A DNA stretch of 64,000 nt from Methylophaga sp. 42_25_T18 (GCA_002163085.1 MAAJ01000008.1:62001-126000); one strand, 5' to 3'; positions 30,522 through 39,800 are shown, counted from the stretch's first letter. Made by a program: numbers and translations. Notes: generated by a model not told the origin, from the sequence alone.

Positions 30522-32192
30522 ATGAGTTATTTGGTTCTTGCCCGAAAATGGCGACCTAAAACATTTGCTGAAGTTGTTGGTCAACAACATGTCTTACGCG
30601 CATTGATCAACGGCCTAGATCAAAACCGTTTACACCATGCCTTTTTATTTGCCGGCACCCGCGGCGTGGGTAAAACCACATTAGCCCGTGTTTTCGCTAA
30701 ATCTTTAAACTGCGAACAAGGCGTCAGTTCAACGCCCTGCGGTGAATGTCAAAGTTGTCAGGAAGTCGATGCCGGCCGTTTTGTCGATTTAATTGAAGTG
30801 GATGCCGCCTCGCGTACTAAAGTCGATGATACGCGCGAGCTCTTGGATAACGTGCAATATGCGCCAAGCCGTGGACGTTACAAAGTCTACTTAATTGACG
30901 AAGTACACATGTTATCAACCAGTAGTTTTAATGCCTTACTCAAAACACTGGAAGAACCGCCACCGCATGTTAAATTCTTATTTGCGACGACCGATCCGCA
31001 AAAGCTCCCCGTCACCATACTTTCTCGCTGTTTACAGTTTAATCTGCGTCGTTTAGATCTAACTCAAATTTCGGGTCATCTAAATCATATTCTGCAACAA
31101 GAAGAGACGGAGTTTGAAGCTAATGCTTTACTAGCGCTTGCTCGTGCTGCTGATGGCAGCATGCGAGATGCGTTAAGTTTATTAGATCAAGCTATTTCCT
31201 TTGGCGGTGGCTCAGTTAAAAATGATCACGTGCATCAAATGTTGGGCACTATCGAACAGCAACAGTTACACCACATTGTAACGGCCTTGCTAAAACAGGA
31301 TGGTAAAAGTCTACTCGAACAATCCCAACAACTATCAGCGCAAGGTCGTGACTTCACTATTGTTCTTAATGAGCTGTTGTCTTTATTTCAACGCATTGCG
31401 ACCGTACAAGTGGTGCCAGATCTTGAAAGCACCGAGGAAGACAACCTCGAACAAGTAAAATCGCTGGCTCAGCAATTTAGTCCTGAAACCATACAGTTAC
31501 TCTATCAAATTGCCTTACATGGAAAACGCGATCTTGCTTATGCCGCTGATCCAAAAAGTGGCTTTGAGATGACCTTGTTAAGGATGTTAAGTTTTCAACC
31601 AAAAAGCATAGATAAAACAGTCGATATTAGCGCGTCTACCGACAACAATACTTCCGCTAAAGCTCAGTCCATCACTGACACTCCTCCTGTTCCACAGCCA
31701 CAGCCACAGCCACAGCCACAGCCACAAAATGTTGCCCGTCAGACATCAGAAAAAGAAAAAGTTGAACACATTTCAACAGCTAGCAACACTGGCGATGAAA
31801 TTTCGGCAACTAACTGGACACAAATTATAGCCACGCTGAAACTCGCGGCATTGGCTCGCCAACTTGCTGATAATAGTGCTTTTATTAAATCAGAAAATCA
31901 ACAGGTTTATCTTTCCTTGGCACCTGGGCTAGCTCATCTTGCTACACCTAAAGCACAAGAAAGACTAGAATCAGCATTAAGCAAACAATTAGGCTATGAA
32001 CTATCATTAATATTTGAACAGGGTGTTGGCAACGTAGATAATCGCCAAACCTTGGCATCTGAACGTGCTGAAGAAGCTTCAATTAAACAACAGCAAGCGA
32101 CGGAGTCTATCCATAATGATCCAGCCGTTGATGCAATGAAAAAAGTTTTTGATGCTCGTGTCATCGAAAGCTCGATAAAATCAATCGATTAA
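30522..32192 (+). CDS. dnaX: DNA polymerase III subunits gamma/tau
   Basis: Clamp-loader ATPase and organiser of the replisome. The 556-residue product has Walker A GTRGVGKTT near residue 45, the zinc module with cysteines at CEQ, CGECQSC, and LIDEVHML (Walker B). The sensor block LEEPPPHVKF is intact, and SRC follows. Between ATPase domain III and the C-terminal tau part is a Pro-Gln repeat (about residues 389-402). A frameshift to make gamma was looked for and not found. It starts 34 bases after ffs and leads dnaX-ybaB-recR. Confidence 0.97.
   Translation: MSYLVLARKWRPKTFAEVVGQQHVLRALINGLDQNRLHHAFLFAGTRGVGKTTLARVFAKSLNCEQGVSSTPCGECQSCQEVDAGRFVDLIEVDAASRTKVDDTRELLDNVQYAPSRGRYKVYLIDEVHMLSTSSFNALLKTLEEPPPHVKFLFATTDPQKLPVTILSRCLQFNLRRLDLTQISGHLNHILQQEETEFEANALLALARAADGSMRDALSLLDQAISFGGGSVKNDHVHQMLGTIEQQQLHHIVTALLKQDGKSLLEQSQQLSAQGRDFTIVLNELLSLFQRIATVQVVPDLESTEEDNLEQVKSLAQQFSPETIQLLYQIALHGKRDLAYAADPKSGFEMTLLRMLSFQPKSIDKTVDISASTDNNTSAKAQSITDTPPVPQPQPQPQPQPQNVARQTSEKEKVEHISTASNTGDEISATNWTQIIATLKLAALARQLADNSAFIKSENQQVYLSLAPGLAHLATPKAQERLESALSKQLGYELSLIFEQGVGNVDNRQTLASERAEEASIKQQQATESIHNDPAVDAMKKVFDARVIESSIKSID
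31692..31727 (+). repeat. 6-bp CCACAG repeat in dnaX
   Basis: Five perfect CCACAG units and a sixth CCACAA, coding for Pro-Gln dipeptides in the flexible linker between the gamma part and the tau tail. In frame, so unit-number changes would alter only linker length. Confidence 0.9.
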
Positions 32193-32207
32193 TTAAGAGG
32201 AATTCCC

Positions 32208-32516
32208 ATGAAAGGTGGAATAGGCAACCTAATGAAACAGGCCCAGCAAATGCAGGCCAACATGGAAAAAGCACAACAAGAATTAGCGAATGTAGAAATC
32301 ACCGGCCAAGCTGGTGGTGGCATGGTAAAAATCATTATGACCGGCAAACACGATGTAAAACGTGTTTCGATCGAAGCGGCTTTATTGGAAGATGATAAAG
32401 ACATGTTAGAAGATCTAATTGCCGCAGCAGTTAATGATGCCGTGCGCCAAGTTGAAAAAACATCACAAGATCGCATGGCAGGCATGATGCCCCCTGGCAT
32501 GAAAATGCCTTTTTAA
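32208..32516 (+). CDS. ybaB: YbaB/EbfC nucleoid-associated protein
   Basis: Small dimeric DNA-binding protein of 102 residues that coats the nucleoid; typical partner gene of dnaX and recR. The N-terminal coiled helix ([20 protein letters not shown]) and the conserved [17 protein letters not shown] strand region are seen. It ends in the Met- and Pro-rich tail [11 protein letters not shown]. Ribosome site AAGAGGAA lies just upstream of the ATG. Confidence 0.96.
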   Translation: MKGGIGNLMKQAQQMQANMEKAQQELANVEITGQAGGGMVKIIMTGKHDVKRVSIEAALLEDDKDMLEDLIAAAVNDAVRQVEKTSQDRMAGMMPPGMKMPF

Positions 32517-32535
32517 CTAGCGTTTTAATTTTCAC

Positions 32536-33135
32536 ATGGCTAGTTTAGGACCTAAAATTGAGCAACTGATTGATGCCTTACGCTGCCTACCTGGTGTCGG
32601 GCCAAAATCAGCACAGCGTATGACATTTCATTTGCTCGAACGTAACCGTGATGGTGGAGAACGTTTGGCAAATGCACTCCGTCAGGCATTACAACAGGTT
32701 CATCACTGTCAACGCTGTCGTATATTAAGCGAAACGGAATTATGTAACCGCTGTAGTGATGAACAACGGCGTGGCGATCAACTTTGCATAGTTGAAATGC
32801 CTAGCGACGTGTTAGCAATCGAACAAGCAACCCACTACAAAGGGCAATATTTTGTTTTATCAGGTCATCTTTCACCACTCGATGGTATTGGACCTGATGC
32901 CTTAGGAATACCTCAACTTATTGATATATTTGAACAAAATACTATCCAAGAAGTCATCCTCGCCACTAACCCAACTGTTGAAGGTGAGGCTACAGCCCAC
33001 TTTATTAGTCAACTTGCCCATCAACGAGACATACCGGTCAGCAGACTTGCTCATGGCATACCTCTTGGCGGTGAATTAGAATATGTTGATAGTGGTACAC
33101 TATCCCATGCATTTTCAGGTCGGGAATCGATCTAA
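32536..33135 (+). CDS. recR: Recombination protein RecR
   Basis: Works with RecF and RecO to load RecA on single-stranded gaps. The 199-residue product has the helix-hairpin-helix [14 protein letters not shown] near residue 18, the four-cysteine zinc finger (CQRC and CNRC, about residues 57-73) and the Toprim domain ([45 protein letters not shown]). It starts 19 bases after ybaB. Confidence 0.97.
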   Translation: MASLGPKIEQLIDALRCLPGVGPKSAQRMTFHLLERNRDGGERLANALRQALQQVHHCQRCRILSETELCNRCSDEQRRGDQLCIVEMPSDVLAIEQATHYKGQYFVLSGHLSPLDGIGPDALGIPQLIDIFEQNTIQEVILATNPTVEGEATAHFISQLAHQRDIPVSRLAHGIPLGGELEYVDSGTLSHAFSGRESI

Positions 33136-33160
33136 CCTCAAACAAGCAGATGAGTGAACT

Positions 33161-34348
33161 ATGGAAGACACAGCTCCATTTGAATTATTGAAGACATACC
33201 CAGGCATCATTTATCGCCAGCCGTTATTTATTGTATCTGAACGGCTTGATGTTGAAGTTGATGGTTACCACCTAAGCTTTTTAGATAAAACAGGTGAGGC
33301 ACTGTCGAACGATAGCGAAGTGCCTACGTTCATGGCGCAACTAACCACGATCTTACCAACCATTTGCGATAAGCAAAAAGTACTGTTATCTATACCAGAA
33401 TCATGGCAAGAGGCACTCAGTCACCTGCCAGCATCTAGCATCAAATTCACACTTGATATTACCGGCAAGGCACCCAGCACTGAGAAAAAATCTGCGCTTG
33501 AGTTTGCCAGTCATGCCGAGCAAGAACAAGATGATGGCAGTGTCACCTTACTCATCGATATGGCTCATATTGAACATCAGAATTTAAGTGAGCATTTGTC
33601 AGAATGGCGTAGCCATCACAAGGTGATGTGTGCCACCAATGTTAATGCGCATGATGAGTATACTTTCTGCCAATCTCAAAAGCTCGATCTTGTGCAAGGT
33701 CAGTTCTATACTCAACCAGCAGAAAAAAATAACAAAAAGATTTCACCATCATCACAGACCTTGCTCGAATTATTAGTCAAACTTCAAGACCCAGACGTTG
33801 ACCCTGCCGATCTCGCTGAAACTATTAATCAAGATGTCACCTTAAGTTATAAATTATTGCGTTTAATTAATTCTGCATTCTTTGGTTTGCCAAAAGAGAT
33901 TGAGAGTATTAAACAAGCCATCGTGATGTTGGGCCAAAATAAAATTAAAACGTGGGCCAGCTTATTAAGTTTGTCAGGTCTAGATGATAAGCCCAACGAA
34001 TTACGCATCGTGGCAATGACTCGAGCGAGAATGACAGAGCTTCTAGCTAAATATTATAAAGGCCAAGCTGAAACATTTTTTGCTGCGGGATTATTCTCGA
34101 CCCTTGATGCATTAATGGATAAGCCATTGGCCTTAATCATTGAGCGCCTACCTTTATCTGATGAACTTAATCAGGCTTTATTAAACAGGACTGGCGCAGT
34201 AGGCCGCGCCTTACAAGATGCAATAAATTATGAAAAAGGTGACTGGGCAGCGGTTGAGGCTTCACCACTGCCTATTGAAGTACTAGTGAGGGCTTATTTA
34301 GATGCTATTCACTGGGCCAAAGAACTCAGCTCTCAACTACATGATTAG
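33161..34348 (+). CDS. HDOD-domain signalling protein with degenerate EAL-like N-terminus
   Basis: A 395-residue protein. The C-terminal half (about 195-390) is an HDOD domain, with LLELLVKLQDPDVDPADLAETINQDVTLSYKLLRLINSAFFG and IVMLGQNKIKTWASLL. The N-terminal half (about 14-190) resembles the YuxH/EAL-HDOD layout: IYRQPLF, then VLLSIPE and LIDMAHI. But the EAL catalytic residues cannot be identified, so c-di-GMP hydrolysis is unlikely. Likely a regulatory scaffold; partner unknown. It lies between recR and aat, and ends 2 bases before aat. Confidence 0.85.
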   Translation: MEDTAPFELLKTYPGIIYRQPLFIVSERLDVEVDGYHLSFLDKTGEALSNDSEVPTFMAQLTTILPTICDKQKVLLSIPESWQEALSHLPASSIKFTLDITGKAPSTEKKSALEFASHAEQEQDDGSVTLLIDMAHIEHQNLSEHLSEWRSHHKVMCATNVNAHDEYTFCQSQKLDLVQGQFYTQPAEKNNKKISPSSQTLLELLVKLQDPDVDPADLAETINQDVTLSYKLLRLINSAFFGLPKEIESIKQAIVMLGQNKIKTWASLLSLSGLDDKPNELRIVAMTRARMTELLAKYYKGQAETFFAAGLFSTLDALMDKPLALIIERLPLSDELNQALLNRTGAVGRALQDAINYEKGDWAAVEASPLPIEVLVRAYLDAIHWAKELSSQLHD

Positions 34349-34350
34349 CC

Positions 34351-35073
34351 ATGTCTATCACCTGGTTAGAGGCATCATCAACCAATAGCTTCCCGCCGGT
34401 CGAGCAAGCCTTTGAAGATGGCTTATTAGCTGCAGGTGGGGATCTATCTACTGATCGCCTGCTCAGTGCCTATCGTCATGGTATTTTTCCGTGGTTTAAT
34501 AAAAATGATCCCATTTTATGGTGGAGCCCTGACCCCCGAATGGTGTTATTTACCGATCAAATCAAAATATCTAAAAGTTTAAAAAAAACACTGCGTACAA
34601 CTGATATCCATATTTCTATGGATCGTGCCTTTGATCAGGTCATGTTGGCTTGCTCAGTACCCCGAGCGAATCAGCCATTAGATCCAGAAAATAGTAGTTG
34701 GATACATCCGCAAATGATTGGCGCATACACCACACTGCATCAACAAGGTTTTGCTCATAGTATTGAGTGTTGGCAACAAGACGAGCTTATTGGTGGTCTA
34801 TATGGAGTTGCAATTGGCAATGCATTTTTTGGTGAGTCCATGTTCAGCACCGTTCGTGATAGCTCTAAAATCGCGCTGGTAGCCTTATGCCAGCAACTCA
34901 GTCGCTGGGGCTTTCCAATAATAGATTGCCAAGTACATTCCGAACACTTAGCACGTTTAGGTGCACAAGAAATATCTCGAAATGATTTTATTAGCCAGCT
35001 CAATATGCTTTGCCCGCAGAGTCAAGAGCTTCAAACATGGCAGTTAGATAAAGACTTACCTGAGATACCATGA
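34351..35073 (+). CDS. aat: Leucyl/phenylalanyl-tRNA-protein transferase
   Basis: Adds Leu or Phe to N-terminal Arg or Lys of proteins, marking them for ClpS-ClpAP degradation (N-degron pathway). The 240-residue product has the family blocks LLAAGGDLSTDRLLSAYRHGIFPWF near residue 27, WWSPDPRMVL, and GGLYGVAIGNAFFGESMFS with SKIAL. It overlaps the next gene, bpt, by 4 bases. Confidence 0.96.
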   Translation: MSITWLEASSTNSFPPVEQAFEDGLLAAGGDLSTDRLLSAYRHGIFPWFNKNDPILWWSPDPRMVLFTDQIKISKSLKKTLRTTDIHISMDRAFDQVMLACSVPRANQPLDPENSSWIHPQMIGAYTTLHQQGFAHSIECWQQDELIGGLYGVAIGNAFFGESMFSTVRDSSKIALVALCQQLSRWGFPIIDCQVHSEHLARLGAQEISRNDFISQLNMLCPQSQELQTWQLDKDLPEIP

Positions 35074-35789
35074 GTAATACCATTCAATTTTACCAAGATA
35101 GTCCACATCAATGTTCGTACCTTGAGGATCAACAAGCCCGTAATATCTATCCAGATCCCAATCAAGACATGACAAACCAGCTTTATAATCATCTTATTCA
35201 GCATGGGTTTAGACGTAGTGGTGATATTTCATACAGGCCTTTTTGTGAAGAATGCCAGCAATGCATTCCCGTCCGAATCAATACCCAATTTTTCAAAACG
35301 AATCGTAGTCAACGGCGCTGCTTAAAACGAAATAATGATTTGACTATGATAATGAAACCCGCAGAGTTTGATCCTGAACATTACCAGCTATATTGCAAAT
35401 ATTTAGCTCATCGGCATTCTGGTGGTGGCATGGATAATTCTACTGAAGAAAGTTATACCAACTTCCTGACCAGTAAATGGAGTGATACCCGATTTATTGA
35501 AATTCGTGATGAGCAGCAACTCATCGCTGTCGCAGTTACTGACTTTGTTGCCAATGGTGCATCAGCATTTTATACATTTTTTGACCCCGCTCTTGAAAAA
35601 CGAAGTTTGGGTACATTTTCAATCTTAAAACAAATAGAATTGGCGCAAACACATAGCCTAGCTTGGCTATATCTAGGTTACTGGATAAAAGACTGCAGTA
35701 AAATGAGCTATAAACAGCATTTTTCATCTCTAGAAGCCTATGTCGATCAACAGTGGCAACCACTCGCTAGTTTAAAAAACTTTGAATAA
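35070..35789 (+). CDS. bpt: Bpt-type aspartate/glutamate leucyltransferase
   Basis: Adds Leu to N-terminal Asp or Glu, feeding the same ClpS pathway as Aat. The 239-residue ATE-like protein begins MSNTIQFYQDSPHQCSYL and has the CxxC-like pair FCEECQQCIPVR near residue 57, RSQRRCLKRN, and the C-terminal WLYLGYWIKDCSKMSYKQHF. All are typical of the bacterial Bpt subfamily. Starts in the aat stop and is followed by infA, giving the aat-bpt-infA set seen in Vibrio and Shewanella but not in E. coli. Confidence 0.95.
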   Translation: MSNTIQFYQDSPHQCSYLEDQQARNIYPDPNQDMTNQLYNHLIQHGFRRSGDISYRPFCEECQQCIPVRINTQFFKTNRSQRRCLKRNNDLTMIMKPAEFDPEHYQLYCKYLAHRHSGGGMDNSTEESYTNFLTSKWSDTRFIEIRDEQQLIAVAVTDFVANGASAFYTFFDPALEKRSLGTFSILKQIELAQTHSLAWLYLGYWIKDCSKMSYKQHFSSLEAYVDQQWQPLASLKNFE

Positions 35790-35843
35790 TAAGCAAATTT
35801 ACGGCAAAATTGCTGTTTTACTTAGGATAATAGTAGTTGCTCT

Positions 35844-36062
35844 ATGGCTAAAGAAGAACACATTGAATTTGAAGGTACGGTTATCGACACGATGCCTAAT
35901 ACCACCTTCCGCGTTGAATTAGAAAACGGACATGTTGTTACTGCGCATATATCTGGAAAAATGCGTAAAAATTACATCCGAATATTAACTGGTGATAAAG
36001 TGACTGTGCAGTTAACGCCTTATGACTTGTCAAAAGGGCGTATCACATACCGTGCTCGCTAA
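35844..36062 (+). CDS. infA: Translation initiation factor IF-1
   Basis: A 72-residue OB-fold protein that occupies the ribosomal A site during initiation. It is fully recognisable: [48 protein letters not shown] and [10 protein letters not shown]. It lies 54 bases after bpt and has standard length. Confidence 0.98.
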   Translation: MAKEEHIEFEGTVIDTMPNTTFRVELENGHVVTAHISGKMRKNYIRILTGDKVTVQLTPYDLSKGRITYRAR

Positions 36063-36070
36063 GAAAGGAG

Positions 36071-36095
36071 TTAACTATTCTAAAGAATAGATAAC
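36071..36095 (+). terminator. Weak terminator-like hairpin after infA
   Basis: An imperfect stem GTTA-A-CTATTC / GAATAG-A-TAAC (about 36070-36095) with a TAAA loop, 8 bases after the infA stop. A T-containing run (CTTAATCTCTTTCATTT) follows, but there is no clean U-tract, so termination may be partial. It separates infA from mshI. Confidence 0.4.
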
Positions 36096-36130
36096 TTAAT
36101 CTCTTTCATTTAACTTAAGGATCAGGTGCG

Positions 36131-37069
36131 TTGTTTTCACTGAAAACAAAAAGAGACCATAAACTCACAGCAGGGCTGACACTCTCATCAGAAGGTATCG
36201 CATTAGCAATAATTTCTCATGAAAGTGCGCTTCCCACCCTTTTCCACGCTGAGTTTTACCCTAGCACCCATGCTGAACAGCCATCTTTATTGGCAAAATT
36301 AAAACAGCAACATCGGCTTGATCAGTATCCGTGCAATCTTGTTTTATCTCCTGATGAATATCAGCTACTACAAGTTGAAAGTCCGGATGTACCTAGTCAA
36401 GAACAAGGTGCTGCAATACGCTGGCGTATCAAAGATCTTATTGATTTTCATATTGATGATGCGGTCATTGATCTCATTAATCTGCCTGGCGGACAGGCAT
36501 CGGGACAACGATCTGTTCAAGTTATTGCCTGCCGTAAATCGATTATTCAACGGTATGTTGATCAACTACATGCAGCAAATTTTGCATTAAATACGATCGA
36601 TATCGCTGAACTCTCAGCCAGAAATCTACTACGTCAGCAAGCAGAACAAAAAGAAGCTATTGCCCTATTAAACTTGTGGTCAGAATATGCTCGCATTAGT
36701 CTATATCTAGATAATGATCTCTATCTCAGCCGTACATCTAGCATTGGATTAAATACGCTGGCACATATCTTTGAAGACGACAATATTGATGATGCCGGCT
36801 TAATGGTGGTTGATTCCTTGGCACTCGAGCTACAGCGCACCTTCGATTATTACGAAAGTCATAGTCGTCAGACGCCGATACAACAATTGTATATCCAAGC
36901 CAATCATCCATTTTCAGCCAAGTTGGCTGAGTTGATACAACAACGTACGGGAATAAATACACAAGAAGTTAATATAGATAGCTTAGTAAAAAATGATCCC
37001 AATAATGCCATTTCGCTCCCCTCTCGCTGTTTATCAGCAATTGGCGGCGCGTTAAGGCCGGAACATTAA
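36131..37069 (+). CDS. mshI: MSHA biogenesis protein MshI (PilM-like)
   Basis: Cytoplasmic actin-like platform protein of the MSHA type IV pilus. The 312-residue product starts at a TTG (36131) preceded by AAGGA, 9 bases before it. It has the MshI signature YQLLQVESPDVPSQEQGAAIRWRIKDLIDFHIDDAVID. Further blocks (ALLNLWSEYARISLYLDNDLYLSR; RTFDYYESH) match the PilM fold. First gene of a four-gene block whose MshL and later components are not adjacent. Confidence 0.88.
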   Translation: MFSLKTKRDHKLTAGLTLSSEGIALAIISHESALPTLFHAEFYPSTHAEQPSLLAKLKQQHRLDQYPCNLVLSPDEYQLLQVESPDVPSQEQGAAIRWRIKDLIDFHIDDAVIDLINLPGGQASGQRSVQVIACRKSIIQRYVDQLHAANFALNTIDIAELSARNLLRQQAEQKEAIALLNLWSEYARISLYLDNDLYLSRTSSIGLNTLAHIFEDDNIDDAGLMVVDSLALELQRTFDYYESHSRQTPIQQLYIQANHPFSAKLAELIQQRTGINTQEVNIDSLVKNDPNNAISLPSRCLSAIGGALRPEH

Positions 37070-37076
37070 ACCTATC

Positions 37077-37682
37077 ATGCAACAAGTTAATTTATATCAA
37101 GCTCAATTTAAACCCAAACAGGTTATTCTGCCCGCTCCCCAAGTATTACTACTTGCTTTGTTGTCTGTCATTATCTTTATTTTTTTAAGCATTTATATGG
37201 CCAGCAATCAAGCTTCGATAGCGAGTAAGGTTATCGTTCAAACTGAACAGCTTCAACAACAGCAACAACAACTAGATACTCTGCAGCAGCAGCTTGATTC
37301 CCGAAAAATAAATCCATTACTCGTTGCTGAATTAAATGATTTTCGCCTTCAGTTAAAAACAAAAAACATCTTGTTAGCTCATCTCTCTAACCAAACGTTC
37401 GGCAATCAACATGGATTTTCTACCATGCTGACCGCACTAAGCCAGCAACATATCGATGATCTTTGGCTTACTCAATTTTCATTACTAAATAGTGGCCAAT
37501 TCATCGCATTACAAGGCAGCGCATATACCTCCCAGCTCATCCCGGAATATATCGATAATTTAGCTAAATCAGAGCAATTTCAAGGGAAGCACTTTTCTGT
37601 GTTCCAGCTACAACAGCCTGACGATAGCCCTTATTTCAACTTCAAACTCCATACCAGTAATAGCGTAGAGAATAAGCAATGA
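37077..37682 (+). CDS. PilN/MshI2-like pilus assembly protein
   Basis: Inner-membrane protein of 201 residues related to PilN (called MshI2 in Shewanella). It has an N-terminal short cytoplasmic tail MQQVNLYQAQF that would fit in the MshI/PilM groove, then one membrane helix (about 22-42), a Gln-rich coiled coil (about 56-90) and a PilN-type domain. Starts 7 bases after mshI and overlaps mshJ by 4 bases. Confidence 0.85.
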   Translation: MQQVNLYQAQFKPKQVILPAPQVLLLALLSVIIFIFLSIYMASNQASIASKVIVQTEQLQQQQQQLDTLQQQLDSRKINPLLVAELNDFRLQLKTKNILLAHLSNQTFGNQHGFSTMLTALSQQHIDDLWLTQFSLLNSGQFIALQGSAYTSQLIPEYIDNLAKSEQFQGKHFSVFQLQQPDDSPYFNFKLHTSNSVENKQ

Positions 37683-38356
37683 ACTTAGCTCTAAACGCAG
37701 TTTTAGATTACATCAACAAGCTCAGTTTACGTGAGAAACTGTTATTTCTCCTGGTGTTTTTTGCTGTCATTTATTCGGTATGGGATATTTCCTTTTATCA
37801 AGATCACCAGCAAAGTCAGCAACAAGCACGAAATGAACTTTTAGGGGTTAATACACAACAGCAAGAATTAACCGTAGCAATTGCACGTGCACAAGCACAG
37901 CTAAATAATGATGCCGATCCTAATGAAGAAACGAAACAGGCGATCATCGATGTCAAACATGACTTTAAAGTCAGTCAGCAGCAACTAGACGAAAAGCTCG
38001 GTAAGTTAGTTTCTCCAACAAAAATTACTGAATTACTCCGAAATCTATTATTACGATCTCAAGGCTTAAAACTATTATCCTTAAATAATGAACCTGTTTA
38101 TACCATTGTGCTTAACCAAAATGAAGACAAACAGAAGCAAGATAATGAAGCTCAAACACACCTATATGAACATGCTACCACCATAAAACTCAGGGGAAAT
38201 TATCTACAACTTCATCATTACCTAGAAGAATTGGAAAACTCCCCATGGGGTTTATTCTGGGACCGACTTGAATACATAGTTAAAGATTACCCCAATGCTG
38301 AAATCACATTACGAGTCCATACTGTTAGCACTGATCAACATTGGATAGGATTATAA
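37679..38356 (+). CDS. mshJ: MSHA biogenesis protein MshJ (PilO-like)
   Basis: A 225-residue bitopic inner-membrane protein: membrane helix at about 21-40 (LLFLLVFFAVIYSVWDI), Gln/Asp-rich coiled coil to about residue 105, then a PilO-like periplasmic domain ending in LENSPWGLFWDRLEYIVKDYPNAEITLRVHTVS, which is the MshJ hallmark. Lies between the PilN-like gene and mshK, separated from mshK by one base. Confidence 0.87.
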   Translation: MNLALNAVLDYINKLSLREKLLFLLVFFAVIYSVWDISFYQDHQQSQQQARNELLGVNTQQQELTVAIARAQAQLNNDADPNEETKQAIIDVKHDFKVSQQQLDEKLGKLVSPTKITELLRNLLLRSQGLKLLSLNNEPVYTIVLNQNEDKQKQDNEAQTHLYEHATTIKLRGNYLQLHHYLEELENSPWGLFWDRLEYIVKDYPNAEITLRVHTVSTDQHWIGL

Positions 38357-38357
38357 A

Positions 38358-38711
38358 ATGTCTTATCTTTATTCCACCTTATTCAGCTTGTTTTGTTTGA
38401 ACGTATGTAGCGCTGAAACGCCTCTCGTGGATCCCACTATGCCAGCAGATTTCAGAGCTAAACACTCCGTCAGTGCCGATGTTATCGTGCCCGACAACCC
38501 GAACGCTCCTATTTGGATATTGAATACCACTCTTATTGACCCTTACCAAAAAATTGCCATTATCAATGGCCAACAACTGCTTGTCGGCGATGAGGTTAAT
38601 GGAGCTGAAGTAGTAAAAATATCACATCAGTATGTCAAGCTACGTTATCAGAATGAACTGATAACAATAAACTTACAGAGCTCATTTATCAGTAAAATCA
38701 AATCCAAGTAA
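38358..38711 (+). CDS. mshK: MSHA biogenesis protein MshK (PilP-like)
   Basis: A 117-residue exported protein, signal peptide cut near CSAETP (residue 19). The mature part begins with the PilP/MshK-type DPTMP motif and has LNTTLIDPYQKIAIINGQQLLVGDEVNGAEVVKIS, the characteristic MshK core. In full operons the secretin gene mshL follows; here the next gene, dsbB, is on the opposite strand and overlaps the 3' end by 14 bases. Confidence 0.85.
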   Translation: MSYLYSTLFSLFCLNVCSAETPLVDPTMPADFRAKHSVSADVIVPDNPNAPIWILNTTLIDPYQKIAIINGQQLLVGDEVNGAEVVKISHQYVKLRYQNELITINLQSSFISKIKSK

Positions 38712-39207
38712 GCTCGTTGCTCGCTTTCTTAAATAGTTGAGTGAGTCCAACAAGCAATAACGCGACAAAGGCGATTAAGGTCCATGCTGGAATACTCAAT
38801 CCTATAAATGTCCACAGCACTTCGGCACACTCACCCGAACCACGTAATACCATACTGATAGCTTCTGATAACGGAAAGTTATCCAGCATGAAGTTAAGCC
38901 CAGGACCACAACTTGGGACCTGATCAGCAGGTAAATTTTGTAAGCGCACATGCCAAGCCGAAATACTGCCGCCAAGTAATGAAAATAAAGTAATCAGCCC
39001 ACCATAAACTCGAACTCCAACAACTGTCGAGTCATGAATCGCGGCTAATAAAAACACCAAACCAATAATTAGTATCGCTACTCTTTGCAAAATACATAAT
39101 GGACAGGGTTCAAAGTGCTCTACAAACTGAAAGTAACCGGCAACCGATAACATTGATAAACAAAATAAAAAACCAAGAATAAAAACTGTACGAGACGAAA
39201 ACAACAT
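38698..39207 (-). CDS. dsbB: Disulfide bond formation protein DsbB
   Basis: Quinone-dependent membrane protein that reoxidises DsbA. From the ATG at 39205-39207 (GGAGGA lies 4 bases upstream, better than the in-frame TTG at 39219) the protein has 169 residues and four membrane helices. The redox pair CPLC is Cys35/Cys38 and the second periplasmic pair is Cys100/Cys127. Convergent with mshK, with which it overlaps by 14 bases. Confidence 0.95.
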   Translation of the reverse strand: MLFSSRTVFILGFLFCLSMLSVAGYFQFVEHFEPCPLCILQRVAILIIGLVFLLAAIHDSTVVGVRVYGGLITLFSLLGGSISAWHVRLQNLPADQVPSCGPGLNFMLDNFPLSEAISMVLRGSGECAEVLWTFIGLSIPAWTLIAFVALLLVGLTQLFKKASNELTWI

Positions 39208-39272
39208 CACTTCCTCCAAGGATTAATTGTGTGCTAACTTACAATAAACACCTTAATGGATAAAGGAGTAAT

Positions 39273-39800
39273 GTGATGACTGAGAAAAACATCGAACAAA
39301 AACTCATTGCTGCCTACGACAAAATGATGCAGCGGGTCGAACATTTTCTTGATAGCGCAGAACAACAAGCATTGCCTGCATTACAAAAAAACATCGACAA
39401 GGCCAAGCGGCAAGCAATTGAATTAAAAGAGATCTCTGCAGAAGAGGCTGAAAAAATAGGTGATTATTTACGCCGAGATCTTCATGATGCTGCCGAACAT
39501 CTTGAGTCTAGTGGTAAGGAATTTTCAAGTTGGTTTAGCTTTGATTTAAAGCTGGTCGAAGATCGAATCTTAGACATCTTCGCTAAGGTCGCCGATAAAA
39601 CAAGGTTAGAACTTGCGCAATTAGCCGAACAAGCAAAACGTGCACAGCAATATCACACCGGTGAAATTACCAGTATTGGCACTCTAGCTTGTCAAGACTG
39701 CGACACTTTGCTGCATTTTAAAAAAACCAGCCGTATACCACCGTGTCCGAAGTGCCATAAAACCCTTTTTGTCAGAACGCGTCGCCGCAAACGAACTTAG
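39273..39800 (+). CDS. DUF1451 (YbeL-like) zinc-ribbon protein
   Basis: A 175-residue protein with a long helical N-terminal region (about 1-135, charged coiled coil) and a C-terminal zinc ribbon, CQDC... CPKC, at about residues 144-166, ending in basic RTRRRKRT. This is the DUF1451/YbeL family; the function is unknown. Ribosome site AAAGGAG lies 7 bases before the ATG. The 3' end overlaps roxA (opposite strand) by 4 bases. Confidence 0.9.
   Translation: MMTEKNIEQKLIAAYDKMMQRVEHFLDSAEQQALPALQKNIDKAKRQAIELKEISAEEAEKIGDYLRRDLHDAAEHLESSGKEFSSWFSFDLKLVEDRILDIFAKVADKTRLELAQLAEQAKRAQQYHTGEITSIGTLACQDCDTLLHFKKTSRIPPCPKCHKTLFVRTRRRKRT

Noticed and set aside
31740..31770. A-rich run in dnaX as a programmed frameshift site for making gamma
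   Set aside because: The in-frame A AAA AAG heptamer with a following stem is not present; codons read GAA AAA GAA AAA.
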